A DNA stretch of 64,000 nt from Dipetalonema caudispina (Eukaryota; Nematoda; Chromadorea; Rhabditida; Onchocercidae). Below, in pieces: positions 1-22,546 of this stretch (within the stretch, counting starts at the first letter, position 1; every line of letters starts with the position of its first letter). Below the pieces are notes generated by a model. The model was not told the origin of the DNA and ran no database searches. It saw only the letters and a list, made by a program, of their open reading frames with translations. Both the position numbers and the translations under genes were made by a program. Where the stretch lies: positions 1-64,000 of the forward strand of contig JABVXV010000119.1 of NCBI GenBank assembly GCA_013365325.1. The letters are read 5' to 3'.

Positions 1-116
<116 letters not shown>

Positions 117-1054
117 CGTTATTGCTGTGTGAAGTACATATACTTTCCTAGTTCCGCATCACCATTCAATTTCTGTAATTTTTCTTTCGACAGATGTAAT
201 TTTAAATAAGTGCGTATTGATGACGAATGCTTTCATTTTCTTCGTAAGGAAGTAAATATTAGCTAAGTCATGTGGAAAGAAATTTACCTCATTCGAAGAA
301 AATTGACAATTGTACTTTCGTCATTTCAACCGTTTCATTTTTAACACATTTCTTAAAACTAATAAATTTTGAAAATTGTGTACTTGACAAAATAGAGTAA
401 GTATAATATAGCTTTATTACTATTAATAATTAATTAACGTATATTTTATTGATAGTATATTTGCGCAATGAACATAGGTTATTTTAATTTTGCACAGTGT
501 AATTATTATAAGGAATTATTTGAAATGATTTGATAGAAATAATGAATTTTTATTATTATTACAAAAATATAATATTTGCTAAATCATGCTGATATGATAC
601 ATTTAATTATTTCATTATTATTAAAGGAAATTTTTCATACAATAAATGAAAAATAATCAATTCTTGTGAATTTAAACGAATTTATTGATGATTATTTTCT
701 ATTTTAATTATTTTACATACTTTCATTGCTATCACTACAAGTTACTATTTTTTCTATTTCGTTTTCTATTACTTTTGATTGTTTATTTTACAATTTGAAT
801 TCTATTGTATCCTTCTGTGGTTGAGAAAAGTATCAATTTCATTAGAAAAATTTTAAATTTCAATCAAATTAGAGGAAATTCATTTATAATGATCACAGCA
901 ATTGTCAACTTCGTAATTTGAAGATGCTCTAAAGCTTTTAAAATGACAGGATGCTTTCAAAGTTTAAAATGATTTTTCTAAATCATATAATCAGCAAGTT
1001 ATATTCAACCAAGTATGAACAGTTATCAAATTCGACTAATTTATCGTCGTATAA

Positions 1055-1271
1055 TCATCGAATACTTTCGATCTGATTGATCGTGACCTTTATCATCTCT
1101 CAATTAAAGCCATGCTTGCAGCTCTTGAATCTATTCGCACACCTTTTTGAAGCAACTCAGTATCAAAGAAGCTATTGTGAAAAGAAAGTAAACTTGCATT
1201 TCGTGCAGGTGCAAGCTTCTGCAAGCATTTACAACGATAACTATTATCACGCATTGGATAATAGCGATAAG
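1055..1271 (+). pseudogene. Possible exon interrupted by two frame changes
   Basis: This patch has a higher GC content than its surroundings and reads as protein-like in three successive frames. From 1055 frame one reads on through RDLYHLSIKAMLAALESIRT to a TGA at 1148. A second frame continues from 1147 (LKQLSIKEAIVKRK). A third continues from about 1188 to 1271 (VQASASIYNDNYYHALDNSDK in part) and stops at a good donor, GATAAG|GTACGA. Each frame change falls at a short homopolymer (TTTTT, AAA). This could be a decayed gene fragment, a real exon with assembly indels, or chance. I do not recognise the family. Confidence 0.2.
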
Positions 1272-3865
1272 GTACGAATGAAATAATGAGCATTTTTTCG
1301 TGTAATTAAAATTGTTTAATTAGAGCAAACATCTGCTTCTTTATCCACTTCCAATCTTAAATGTCCGACAATTCATTATTCAAAAATTTACATTTTATTT
1401 GACAACCATTCAAATTAACGATAAAATGAATATTCGTACAGGAAGTATTCGGTATTTAATTTAATTAAAATTTGATTCGACTAAATTTAAAAAATTGGAA
1501 TTTCTCAAATTAAAGGATGATTTTTTTTTCCTTACCTTTAATTTGAATGGTTGTCAGAAATTTTAGATGGATAATGTTAACACGTATAAATGTGCAAAAT
1601 AACTATTTAATAATTCTAATACGATTGCTTGAAAATATTTAAATTAAATAATCCTTCAATTTATTTTCCTTCTATTGAAGAAATATATTGTTATCATTGA
1701 AATTTTCGCGAAAGTTTTTTTTTTTTTAAATTTATTCTATTATATTTGTTTATATCCTTCAAATAATATTTTATTTCGAAAATATTAAACTTTTTGCTTT
1801 AGGCAATAATATTTCTTTTTGGGTAATTAAAGAAAAACATTTCAGCTTATTGGAACTTACTAAAAAAAAAAAAAAAAAAAAAAATTACAAATCTTAATAA
1901 TCTGTCTAATCTATCAAATAGAAACAAAAAAAAATAAACGGAAGTTTTATGTTGAAGTAAATCTAAAAAAAGACAAATAAATTCCTTTAATAATTAACTT
2001 AAAAATCTTTTAATCGATATTATTGACTAAAAAGCTTTATCCTCTTCCACCCACCTTTTTCCATCTTCTATTTTGCATTTATTTGAATTTCATCAGTTTT
2101 TTCGAAATTTTTTCGTTTTCTTTTTGTTTTTGTTTTTGTTTTTTTTCTTGAATATAAGAAATTGAACTAATTTATAGACATAAGCTTTGTAAATTAAGAG
2201 CAATTGGATAGAGATGGAATGGTAAATGGGTACAGCCTTGCCTTGCCTGACACCAATTGTTCTTTCGACCTTTTCTGATATTATCTTCCGTCGTTGACCT
2301 CAACTATCGTCATCCATTTTCATTTTTTTTTTTTTTCTTTTTATTTTTTATAATCAAAAAAAAAAAGAGGAAAAGGAATTTTTTCGTAAAAGATATTTCT
2401 TTTCAAATTATATGAAATTTAACACTTCCTTTCAAAGGTAATATTTGCATGATATAATGCAAAAAATATATCAAATTTAATTTCAAATTTTCAATTTTCA
2501 ATGATATTTTATAGCATTGTGAAATGTAAAGATTAATTACATTTTTCTCATAATTTTTTTTTTTTTTTTCTTTTTAGACATGAAATAAAATTGAATTATT
2601 TTTAACAGGTCTTTTTTTTTTTTTTTTTTTTCATTTCAATTCAACAATTCCCTTCATTATTAATTACTTCTTTTTCACTTCATTTATTGTTCATATTACT
2701 GCGAATAGTTATTACATTTCTTCTTCTATTACTTTTTCCCATTTTTCAATAGCAAAGAAAAAAAAAGAAAAAAAAAAAAATCACTCATCATCTATAAAAC
2801 ATTTCTCCTTCTTTAATTCAATCTCTTTTTTGATGAAATTTTGAAAAATCATTTGATGTAAACTTTTTAAATTTCATTTTATTCTGCAATGAACGAAATG
2901 AAAAGTGTATTATGAGTTGTACGAAATCGATCGTCCTATTTTTCTTGTCTATTTTATATTACAGAATTAGCTAAGCTTTAAGTAATATGATGTACGACAT
3001 AGTGTTAGAACTAAGATTGAAATATTGGCCTAAGGTCTGAAGATCTTATTTGTTTGAGTCCACAAAACTATCACTATATGGATAGGCATGAAATAAACAT
3101 CATTTTTATTCCTACAATATTTCAATGATTTCATTCTCATGATGCATATTTGCATATTCACTTAAAATTGTTTTAATCATAAAATATTTGTTTAAAAAAA
3201 AAAAAAAAAAAATGATATTTTCACTGTTAAGAATTAAATTTCCACTATTTAATGCAAAAAAAAAAGAAGCATATTGTGCTATTATTGTAAATAAAATAAA
3301 AAAATAATTATTTAATGAATAATATTTGTTTAATTCTTTGTTTTTTTTTTTTTTTTTTTTTTTTAAATTATTGTTTACTTTATTTTTTTCATTTGATGCT
3401 AAGCTAAATTCTGATGTCATTTCTACCAAAAATCTCATAAAATGAGATATAATTTTTCCACTTAAAAGTAAAGAAAAAAAAGAAAAAAAAAAAAAAGTGT
3501 AAAAGAAATTGTTTACATTTGATTTCAGACAGAAAGTCTGGGAAGGAAGTACTAAAATGCATTTGAGCCTAGCAAAAATTTTCCCATAATCGATGAGAGA
3601 TAGTGCATTTTTGGCCTTAGGACGACTATTTTATTTCCATTTATATGCGTTCCATTCAATTTTCGTATCACAGATGTTGCCAGCAATTCAAATATAAAAA
3701 AGATTTTTTAACAAAATTATTTCTCTTTCTTGATTACATACGTATATATATTATCATCAATATCAATATTATCATAATCAGTTATGAGCTAATTTTAATT
3801 ATCTTTTATTGATAAATATTTTTTGTAAGTACTTTCAAAAAAAAAAAAAGAAAAAATTACATGTT

Positions 3866-3902
3866 GTAACAATGATGATAATAATAATGATTAATAATAA
3901 TG

Positions 3903-3949
<47 letters not shown>

Positions 3950-3963
3950 TAATAATAATAATG
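3866..3963. repeat. AAT-rich microsatellite
   Basis: Runs of ATA/AAT trinucleotides interspersed with GAT fill this interval. No coding potential is visible. Confidence 0.9.
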
Positions 3964-5872
3964 ATAAGCTTCAGTTATGAGCTATTTCATCAATGGAAAT
4001 TATTAAACATTTAAGAAAATGTTTAATGATCTTTGCAATGTTTTCTCAAATGATATTACGCTTAAATTCAACGTTGAAAATTTCTTGGTAAAGTTATTTC
4101 ATATCTTTCAAATTTACAAAAAACTTACATATCATTCTAAATTCTTATCATTTTTTCATTCTTTCACTTCTTTCTTATATCATTCGCATTCTAAATTTTA
4201 AAAATTTCAAGTTGAAGTTGATTTAATTTCATTTGTAAATAATTGCTGCCATCATCGCATTAAATTTTTTTTCCTCACCCAAAGTTTTTTATTTTGCTTG
4301 TCGTTATTTTTAAATGTCTGACTTTTTTTTTTTTTTTTTTTCTTTGTCTGAAATTGATTTCTGTTTGGAAAGTCTAATTTTTTTCCTCCGATTGATAATC
4401 TTTTCTTTAAGCATAGAGCAGAATAGAATAGGATGATACGTGTATAAGCTAATTGACCCGTTTCATTAGTTTTATAGCAAATGTTTTGACCTTTGAATGT
4501 AGCATCATTTACATACATCATTCTTTTAGTTAATTTTTTTTGTCTAATTTAATAATATCCTGAAAAAATTGATTATGAATTTTTCTCTTTAAACCTTTTT
4601 TTTTTTGGATCATTTTATCTAATTGCATCAATAGTTTTTTTTTTTTTTTTTTTTTTTTTCAATATAAATTGTATTTTTAATTTTTTTTTTTTTGAAAAAT
4701 ATTTTTTTAACAAATTATATTTTCGAAATTTATTGCCTATTTTGTGGTATAATTAGATGAGAACCTAATTTTTAGTAAATGATACGTTGTTTAGTGCTAA
4801 AAAAAAAAAAAAAAAAGGCCTGGTACCAAACGACACAAATCATTTTGCTATTTTTTTCACATTCTTTGTCGTCGTACAGCCAATTGCACTTTCAAAATTT
4901 ATTTCCGTGTATTTTGCAAATTATCATATGGCATATATAATAAATAAGAAGTAATCATTTTCTTTCAAACTTTTTTTTTTTTCTTTTTCAAAAAAAAAAA
5001 AAAAAACAAAAAGTTTTTCTATAATTTTATCCGTCTTGCTTGCATTATTTAATTAAACATCAAATATCGAACAAATTTTTTTTTTTTTTTTTTTTGGAAC
5101 TAATTAGAATAAAGGAATGAGTAAGATATTCAATTATTTTCCATGATTTCCATTTTATTTCACAATTTTGTTTATTATTATTAACAATTATTGATCGTGT
5201 TAAAGAGTTAGTAAGAAGTATGGAATTGATAAATGGATATTTTATCAAACATAGATAAGAGTTTTGAAGAATTGATAATCTAAAATGTAAAATTGTTTGT
5301 GGAATATGTTAGAATTAAATATGTAAAATTTGATTGTGGAATATGTTGGAACTAAATTGTTGCAGCTTAATGAATTCATTCTTTTTTTTTTTTTTTTTTT
5401 ACCGATGAATAATTCTTTTCTTGATAAATTTTCATCTTTTACCAGGGTTTTTTTTTTTTTTTTTTTCAACGATATAATTTTTTTTTTTGAAAAAGACAAT
5501 CGTATGAATAAAGTGAAATTACTAAATGATAGTGATAGGATAATTTGTAGTTCAAGAGGTCATAAATGTTGGCTATATCTTAAATGCTAAATTGATTCAT
5601 TAATTAAAGAAGAGATGATGATCAGTAATAAATTACAAGAAGTATCCTTAATGGATAATTGTATATCCATTAATTTTGGCAAGGATAATGAGAATCCGGA
5701 AACGGAGGAAAGCAACCGGTAGGCGGAGATTGTAGAAGATAAGAAAGGGATAAATGCGCGTATTGTGTGCTTAAACAAATGCTTCTATTCAATTTTCCAA
5801 TATATTATCAATGCTTCAATTCCTCATTGTCGTTCATCGTCAGTTCATCTCATATTACATCAGCTTACTACT

Positions 5873-6123
5873 CACGTGTACATCCCGTGATCGTCTACCA
5901 ACAATTAAATTTACGTCAATGCTCACGTGTACATCTTGTGATTACCCCACCATTTAACTAATTCATCACGTATTTACGTCAATGTTTTCGTGTACATCCT
6001 ATGATCGTCCATCATTTAGTCAATTTGCGCTAATGCTTATCTGTAGTTCTTGTGATTATCCATCATTTAACAAATTCATCGTGTTTTTACGTCAATGTTC
6101 ACGTGTATATTCCGTGGTGATGG
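5873..6123. repeat. Degenerate minisatellite with alternating unit lengths
   Basis: Units begin at or near the CACGTGTACATC-like element at 5873, 5923, 5987, 6038 and 6100 and contain a shared TTACGTCAATG or close variant. Unit lengths alternate (about 50, 64, 51, 62), so the array looks like a dimer of about 114 bp that has itself been duplicated. Confidence 0.75.
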
Positions 6124-6512
6124 ATACGATGTAAAACTTTTCATGCAATAACATTCCATCTTTCTTTCAAGTCAAGTTATTGTCCAAACTTATGTAGTAA
6201 TTGAACAAAATTTTATGTTCTTATAGATGAAATTTAATGAATTTAAGAAATTCATATTGGAAATAGTTGACACTACTATTATCTTCTTAATTAATCCTAA
6301 TAAAACCTTCTGATAAAGTATTCGATATCTTATTCCTAACTTTTCTGTCACATTGCAAAAGTTTTGGGGCGAATAGTTTTTGCTTCCTTTTTTTTTTTTT
6401 TTTTTTTTTTCTTTGAAAATGTTATCTTTTAGAAACTTTCTTGTCGAAAGATAGTTAAATTGTTTAGAATTAATAATGTCCCCATTTCTTGACATTAAAA
6501 TCTGAACACAAC

Positions 6513-6566
6513 ATTGTTGTTGTTGCTATTGTTATTGTTGCTGTTGTTGTTGTTGTTGTTGTTGTT
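6513..6566. repeat. (TTG)n microsatellite
   Basis: An imperfect TTG/CTG array with no open frame of interest. Confidence 0.9.
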
Positions 6567-8748
6567 GAAAATATGTCATTTCAAGAGAAGTCTCATTCTC
6601 CTTCTCTTTTCATCGTTCCGAACATACATTGTAGTAGTTAGAATCTTTTGGGGTGGATGGTTGATATAACCGGCAAATGAAACCAGTTGAATTTCGATCC
6701 ATTGTGAAGAATGTACCAATACATATTAACAGTTTGTTTACTTTTACTTTTCTGTCGATTATCATTTCCACTGTTGATATTTATCAATTATTCGTAGCAT
6801 TGAGAAAGAATTAAAGAGATGGAATTAGAATTAGTGAAGCAAAGAGTTTATAAATTAATTAATTAATTAATTCTATCAGCTTTTTTTTTTCCTTTCCTTG
6901 TAAGAGAAATTTTTGAAATTTTATCAATCGTACCACATCCTTGTAATTGGTAATTCATTGTGTAATAATCTTAATTTACATATTTACCACATTTATATTT
7001 ACTGCTGCCAGAAATCCCAAATGATATATGCGTGCTATTTGCATATCATTCAAACAATTGCAATTTGTCAAATTTTGACAAATATCATAAAATTAACAAA
7101 TAGTAATATTTCGGATCGTATTTAATTACTAAAAATGCTGTCAAATATCGATAAAATTAATAATGCATCTATTCAAAAGAATTGGTGACGAATTGCATTG
7201 CATACATTCCAACAATGTCGAATGTACTTTTAGGCGTAAAAGAGGGATACAATTTTTTTTTTTTTTTTTTTTTTTTTTGCAATAGTAATTAAATTGAATG
7301 CTAAATAGGATGGAGATTTGAATGGAGTTGTAGTTTGTTTACGAATGTAAACTGTATCGATAAGTTGATTATCTATCAGTTGATGCTCCTTTTTGTTATA
7401 CCGGATAAAAACCGGTTAATTATGTAAACTTGTATGTATTTGTTTGTCTTCCAAAAAATTAAAAAAAAAAGAAAAAAATTAAAAAACACTCTATATCGTT
7501 TGATTCTTTCATTTAAGTTTTTCTCATTCGATGGAAAACTTTCCATTTTAATTTCAGAATTGAATAAGTTGTGAGAATTTTTTTTTTTTTTTTTTTTTGA
7601 TACATGGTGAAATTTTAAAAAATGTTGCAAATTTTATAGAAAAAAATTTTTTTATATTTGTTATTTTGCTACTTCAAATATTGTATTTAAGTTCTATATT
7701 ATTAGCAATCCTTTGATTATTTAGATTAAAATAAAATGAAAACTTATAAGATAACACTGCTAGACTATAAAACTAATAATTAATATTGCTTAATAATGAC
7801 CGATTTCCACAATACAAATTATTATCCAATTATCCAATCGCAATTTAATCACATTTTTCATGTAATTTATTCTATGATTAACATTATGATATGATATGAT
7901 GCTATAAATACTGCAAATTTTTAATGATAATATTGTTCGCACCTTTAGTTTTCTTTTTTCTGTTTTATTTTTTTTTTTTATCTTTTTTTTTTTTTTTTTT
8001 TGCTGACAATAATGATAAATATTCAACTGTTGTTAATACAAAGCAGCTGCACAAATGTCCTTTCTTTTTACAACTTTAGCGAAAATTTCAACAAATACAA
8101 ACAAACATATTTCGAGAAAATTGTTGACTAGTTTTAGTGTGTAATATACGTAAACGTACACGTATATTTGTGTATTGCATTTATATTTTGTATACCTATT
8201 GTGATTTAAAAAAAAAAAAAAAAAAATGCAAATTATATATGATACATGAAATTATAATTTCGTTAAATTTTTTTATACAAGCCGTAAATTATTCCAGAAA
8301 TTTCGATATTATATTTAATTAATTTTGTTAGAATTTTATTGAAACCTTTTACACCTTTAATATTATTGCTATTTTATCTACCTTTCTCTTTCCCTCTCTC
8401 TCTCTTTCTCTCTCTGTGTGTCTGTGTTTGTTTCTCTCTCCTTTACATCAAATAGTTAAATTATGTTAGCAACAATTAATTTCTGTCTCGACATCATCAT
8501 ATGCTGAAATGTTGAAACTTCGTACTTCCTAGAAAAAGATGAGATATTTAACTGAATGTCATTTCAATTTCTTCAATTGTCTTTACCCAAATAGATAAAT
8601 AATTTTGATGGAGTTGAACGTAAGGTTAAAGTTGAACATTACATTTTTTTTTTTTTTTTTTTTTACTTTTTCTTACAAGCAGTTTTGCTTTCATTTATCA
8701 TTGAAAAGAACAATTCTCATTTGACAGATAAGCGTTTATTTTCTACAC

Positions 8749-8752
<4 letters not shown>

Positions 8753-8785
<33 letters not shown>
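8753..8785. repeat. (CT)n microsatellite
   Basis: About 16 CT dinucleotides. A looser CT-rich tract lies at 8383-8440. Confidence 0.95.
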
Positions 8786-8786
<1 letters not shown>

Positions 8787-10325
8787 AACATTTTACAAAC
8801 TATATAATAACAATTTAGAATTTCTCACATCAACTGATATTGATGGAAAAATTTGAGTTCATTTCGGATTAATTTTTGCTTTTTCTAGATTTCTTTTAAG
8901 CATTATTTTTTTTTTTTTCTTTTTTTAAATGTTAAATCAATTTAGTAAGTATAATTTGTGGTAAGTTAGAAATTTGTCATTTCCTTAATACCGAAATGTT
9001 TTGTCAGGATACATTTAATGATCCTCAATGAATCAATCTTTCCCTAAAAAGTTAAATGTGAAAAAATAATTTCTCTTTCATGTCTTTGATAAGAAAACCC
9101 TCGAAAGAATTACTGTTTGGATGGATACATTTCATTTTTCTCATTCTATTTCCTTTTTCATCTTTTTTTTTTTTTTTTTTATCCTATTTCAACCAAAAAG
9201 GAATGCTCCATTCTATTAATTGTTCCTTTTCATGAAAAGTTTTATAAATCTTATTAGTATCAAAAAAAAAAGAATTTTAAAATTTAGTATTATTTTGTCA
9301 ATTATAAAATTCTTTTCCTTCTTCTTTTCTCTTTTGTGCATATTTCAATGTCGAAAATTTTATTGGCTCAAATGACAATGTATCATCATAGCTTTTGCTA
9401 TCATTTTGTTGATAAGAATATCCAACATTGATCATATCATTGTGCTTATCAAACGAATAAAGAATGAAATTCAAAGAATGAAAGAGATGGCTATTGTATG
9501 GCTACTACGGTCATTCCTTATGAGGAACTAATTTTATCATCAACACAAGAAAAATGTTACTCATTTCCTTCTATCATCTATCTCTGTTATGTCCATTTTA
9601 CGTATATCCGAAAATAATACTATACGTGAAAATCACGTGGAAGATAAGAACTGAAAATGTGGCAATAATAGTTAGTGAAGTGAAAACATTCTTATCAACA
9701 ACAAATAGTAGTAATAACAGTGGTAATGATTGCAGTATTATCATTATTACTGTAATTATTACTGTTATCATTATTATTATTAATACTTCTCATATTTAGT
9801 ATTATGATTAGCTTAAGCCATGATCAACAATAAATCTTCATTGGCTTACTGGAAGATCTTGTCATTTTGTAGTTTGGAATTCACAATTACACTAATGTTA
9901 GGTTAAAAATTCTTAATAGTATCATTTAATATCAACTAAAAGGTTCCACTTTTTATTTATAGCACTTTACTAACATCTTTAACTATTACTTGAACCCAAT
10001 AGTTGTAATTTTTACTGCTATATCATTTGTTGCAATTATTTGAATTGAAATAAATATATGTTTGGTTTTTTAATTATGCGCACTTCTTACAAAAAATATT
10101 AGCAGAATTTCCAATCATTTATATTCGTAAAATTTTTTTGTCACAAATTTCATTTTGTAAATTTTACTGATACTTGGTAAAGTTTAGGAATAAAATCTTT
10201 AAAAAAATTTTTTTTTGTTAAAATTTATCATTTTAACTGAATAAGTAGAAGAAATGGATTTATAACGATACAGTAGCAATCACATCAAATGACCGTTTCA
10301 ATTTTTACTGTATGTCCTTTTTCAG

Positions 10326-18248
<7,923 letters not shown>

Positions 18249-20401
18249 TTCTACTAATTTAATGGCTACTTGTCCTTTTTTTCTTATGAATACGAAAAAG
18301 TTGAAAAAGTAGGTAATCCTTGATTGTTATCAGATCAGAAAGAAAAGAAAAAAACTCTCTCCAAATTCGAAATTTTCAACTATTAAATTAATTAATTTGT
18401 TATTTACAAGTTGCGCAAAATATTTGAAGTTTCAATTACCTAAAAAGATGACAAAGTCAAGGTTGCTAAGGTTTATTTAACATTTTAGCATTTTTTTTCT
18501 TCACCCAAATCGAAGGGTACAGTACTAAGTAGACGAGTTATCTTGGATATGTACAAGTAAATTGGAGATTTGATTGACAAAGAGTAAATAAGTTTTAACA
18601 TTTCGAGATTTTAATTTCCAGTTTTAAGTTCATTTATGTATTTCATTCTATTCAACTCCAATCAACTTTCTCATCATAAATGAATTTAATTTTGGATCGC
18701 TCACAATTTGATCAGTCGGATGATACATCAGAATTGATAAATCATTTCAAGAATTCATCAGCCTATTCATAAGTATTATTAATTGATGTAAGAAATGAAT
18801 GGAAAGTTGAAATCTTGTCAATATCATTCAGTATTGCTTCTTTTTTTTTTTTTTTACGATCTTTGAAGCTTTTGTTGAAAGTTTCATTGAATTTTTGTGT
18901 TGTGGAACAGAATGTAAGATTAATTATTGTAATTAGTAATTGTATACATTTCTTCTCTTCCTGCCAACATTTTTCTTTTCACTGAAAAATTCCATTCATT
19001 TGCTCAAAAAAAAAAAAAAAAAAAAAAAAAAGAAAAGAAAAAAAAAAGACTTTCTTCGTCAAACGTTGAATTTTTAAGTTCGAAAAGATCGATTAATAAA
19101 ATTAATCGAAATGAAAATTCAATATATCATAAATATCATGCAACAATCTAATCTAACTCATATCATATCCTTTTTCATATTAGTTTCTTCAATTCATTCT
19201 TTCACTTAATCATCCTTCTTCTTCACTGTCATAATTTCATCAAAATCATTTATTGATATTTTATTGATTAAATTTTCATTACCTATTTATTGATTATATT
19301 TGTAAAAGACTAATGAATTTGTAATTTTTTTTTTTTTTTTTTGAAACTATTAAGCTTTAAAAAAGAAAATGATTAATTAATCATTTTCTTAAAAAACTTA
19401 TTGTTTTACTTTATAGATAATATTTAATTTTTGCTTCATACAAACAATGTATTTTTTTTTTTTTTTTTTTTTTTGTTTTATCTGTCTTTCATCTAAACAA
19501 TTATATAATTGTTGTTCAGGGTGTATTTGTTTGTGTATTTTGATTACAAGTAAGGATGGATCGATTTCAATTCTTAAAATATATCTATGAAATTTTTAAA
19601 ATAACTTCAACAGATCATATTCGAATGTCATATCATTGATATTTCTTGGAAGAGTTTGAAAGGATTATTTGTATTATATTTTAAACCTTATAGTATTATT
19701 ATCAATCATTATTATTTAAAATTCTTTAGCTATTGTTAAAATTACAATCAATAAGATTAGCATAAAATATGATTAGATTATATGATATTAGTAATAGGAA
19801 AGAAGAATATTTTTGTTTCATTTACTTTTGAATATTATGCTAATTATAGCTTATCTTTTCATTATATCCTAAAAATGTTCTCAGAACTTATTTTCTCTGA
19901 TCCGATCAAATCGAATAATACATCTGTTTGTTTCAGATTTTAAATTAGAGAATGATTTGCTGTATCATTTAAACCATTCTGTAGTCAAAGTATATTTAGC
20001 AAAAAAAAAAAAAAAAAAATTTGATGTTTATAAATTGTACTTTTGAATTTTTACCGTTCTTTCATTACATATGCGCCAAACTATTTTATTCCGGTACTTC
20101 ATTTAGTATTACTATATCATCAGTACATCACTTCTTTTGATGCTTCATTTTTAATAAATAAACTTGTACTATGTGCTAATTAGCACTGCAGAAATGTCTC
20201 CAAATCATACGTGGAATCACTGATTGTCGTATCATAACATTTGAAATGTTGAATTTGATTGATAAAAGTGAATCTTTGAAATATGAAATCATTTCGTTTC
20301 ATCTATTCTGCTGTGAAATATTTCAAAAAGAAAAAAAGAAAAAAAAAAAAAAAAGGATTCCAATAATGTTAATTGCGATAGAGTGATTACATTAGCTAAT
20401 A
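18249..20401. other. Intergenic region between convergent PASK and LIM genes
   Basis: AT-rich 3' flank of two convergent genes with several homopolymer tracts, including an A-rich run at about 19003-19047. A TTTATT at 20085-20090 is AATAAA on the minus strand and could end the LIM transcript. A perfect palindrome sits at 19363-19390. No coding frame is convincing. Confidence 0.7.
19363..19390. repeat. Perfect 28-bp palindrome
   Basis: The half-site AAGAAAATGATTAA is followed directly by its exact reverse complement with no spacer. It is AT-rich, so it would extrude as a loop-less cruciform. Confidence 0.9.
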
Positions 20402-22546
20402 TCAGAGGTAAGGTGTTCCAGTTGATGATGGTATTGTATTTGTGGTAGTTGACGTAGATGCGTATGAATCAGATTCCAAATCTGATTTTGATAACCTGAA
20501 ATAAAAGTATGAATAGCAGAAATTGGTAAATTTTCAAAGAAATATATCACCATTAATAGTGGAAGAAGTTTCCAGGATGAGTACGGTATGTATAACTTAC
20601 GGGGGTAATTGTATCATTGATAATGGATATTTTCTACTTTCATTATTTTGAGATGTTGCAGGAAATTGTGGCTGTGATAGTATATCTTGCGATTTTTGTG
20701 TAGATTTTTCTGATATCTGATCGATTGTTTTTTGATCTAGAAGGTGGTATAAATCTAAGCAATTAATTATGCTTAATTTTAATCTTATTTTTCATATTTC
20801 AACAATTTTTTTTTCGTCTTTTGAATTATTCTAATGTTTTTCCAGAATTTCATTAATTTCATTTCAATTAAATATTTCATTTCATCAAAGGATCCGTTCT
20901 ATGAAATTCGTAGAAATGATTCATCAATTAGCTTTCTTCAAAAATAGCACAAATATGTGAACAAAATGCATCTTATAAAAAGCAATACAAAGTACCAATG
21001 AAATATAAAAATGCAAAAAATAGTAAGATATGATTTTAAAATTTAAATAAAATACCTGCTCCACCGGATTCAGCAACTGGTCCACCTCCTTGACCACTAG
21101 TCATCGGTGTAAATTCATTCTCGTATTTCGTAAGATAATAACAATCAATATCATATGGTTTTTCGTTGTGTATGAGGAATTCACCGTCTTGTAAGACAAA
21201 AACTTTTTTTTTTCCTACTTTTTAAGTTATATTTAAAAAGAAATAAAATTTCTGGAAGTGTATTAAAAGATTAAATATTTCTTTTTCTACTAATAGTAAT
21301 GCTTGCAACAATGTCGAATTGATTATCGATAAATGATAAAAGACTAACAGTTTTCATATGATCCCATTTAAACTTTATGGACTAGAGAAATGTCAATAGA
21401 ATTTAAAAATTGATTTTAAATAAATCAAAGTGAAATTACTTCCAAAAGGTGAATGACATTTGGTACATGTAAAACAACATCTATGCCACAATTTATTCAT
21501 TGCTTTTACACATGTTTCGCGTAATGCTTTGTTACAAACTGTATAAATAAAATTTTGTAGAAATATGTAAATTTTTGAAAAGTTTGAAATTTTCGAACAA
21601 AAAAAAAAAAAATGCCAACGATTTGTTAATTTTAAGCAAAAAAAAAAAAAAAAAAAGAAAAAGCTTAATGAGGATAAAAACCTCATTAGCATCAAATATC
21701 CGTTCAGATATTAGCCAATGAAAGTTATGATATTGTTCACTAGTGATAAAGTAATCAGTATGTTGTAACCGTTGCATTTTGGGTGATATTCTTCCATATA
21801 ACAATCGATACAGATCGGATAATTTCTATTGCTGCGATATTTTCGGAATGGTCTACCATCGTAACCAACTAAGCAATTACAGCGAATACAGGTAAAATGT
21901 TCTCGATGCCATACTTTGTTTAACGAATAGATTACATTATGCTTAAGTAAAATTGTATAATTAAAAATATCTTATTAATTAGGAATAGTTAATCAAATTC
22001 TCTTCTAAATAATTCCCATAATCAATAAATATTTCATGAATAATTTCGTTCCTGAATCCTTTAATAATTTTGGATAATAAAATTCAGATAGCATTTTGTT
22101 CTTGCTATATTTTAACTTCGTAGAATTTCACCAAAATACCTAAATTTTCTTCGTTTCTAATTTTGCAATCTAAATTTGAAAATTTTGATTTCTAATGAAA
22201 TATATCAGAGCAATAAAAATATTTTGTCTTATTTTCTGTTTTCATTTAGAACTAAATGGCGAAAAATTTCAACTTATAAGCAATTATTTCCAAAACTTCA
22301 AAAATTTTAATTATCAAAATTTCAATATCTTGCATATATTTTTCTAAATTTTGATAATATTTTTATAGTATATACCATGAGAGCTTGCTTTCGTGTTACC
22401 GGCTCATTACAACGATTACAACGTATTACCCATTTGGCATCCCTTTTTCTCAATGATCCATTTGATGCAATTTGGGTTAGACCTGAGATTTCAAAAATTT
22501 TCGAAATTGAATTCGAATCACTTTCACTTTCTGTTTTACTTTGCAT
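20402..22546 (-). CDS. Two-LIM-domain protein
   Basis: Exons on the minus strand: 22546-22376, 21941-21770, 21538-21440, 21187-21056, 20736-20601, 20495-20402; phases close to 267 residues. LIM domains bind two zinc ions each and act as protein-binding modules, often in cytoskeletal or transcriptional scaffolds. LIM1 covers residues about 43-114 (CNRC, then VWHREHFTCIRC, later CIDC). LIM2 covers about 115-175 (CNVC, then LWHRCCFTCTKC, later DIDCYYL). In LIM1 the usual H-x2-C is H-x2-H, a tolerated ligand change. The remaining tail is Ser/Thr/Gln-rich and probably disordered. A TTTTAG acceptor one base before the ATG suggests trans-splicing. I cannot assign a named LIM subfamily. Confidence 0.85.

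Larger units (their letters stand above)
117..10325. other. Long AT-rich stretch without a confident gene
   Basis: About 10 kb of AT-rich DNA packed with T or A runs of 15-25 bases and short microsatellites. The open frames here are short, mostly carry homopolymer lysine or phenylalanine tracts, lack recognisable motifs and do not join into a splice-consistent gene. The exceptions noted separately are a possible broken exon at 1055-1271 and a minisatellite at 5873-6123. It may be a gene-poor spacer, or the distal upstream region or long 5' introns of the PAS-kinase gene to the right. Confidence 0.6.

Noticed and set aside
3112..8322. Several open frames of 60-108 codons on both strands
   Set aside because: They contain poly-Lys or poly-Phe from A/T tracts, have no motifs and do not splice together.
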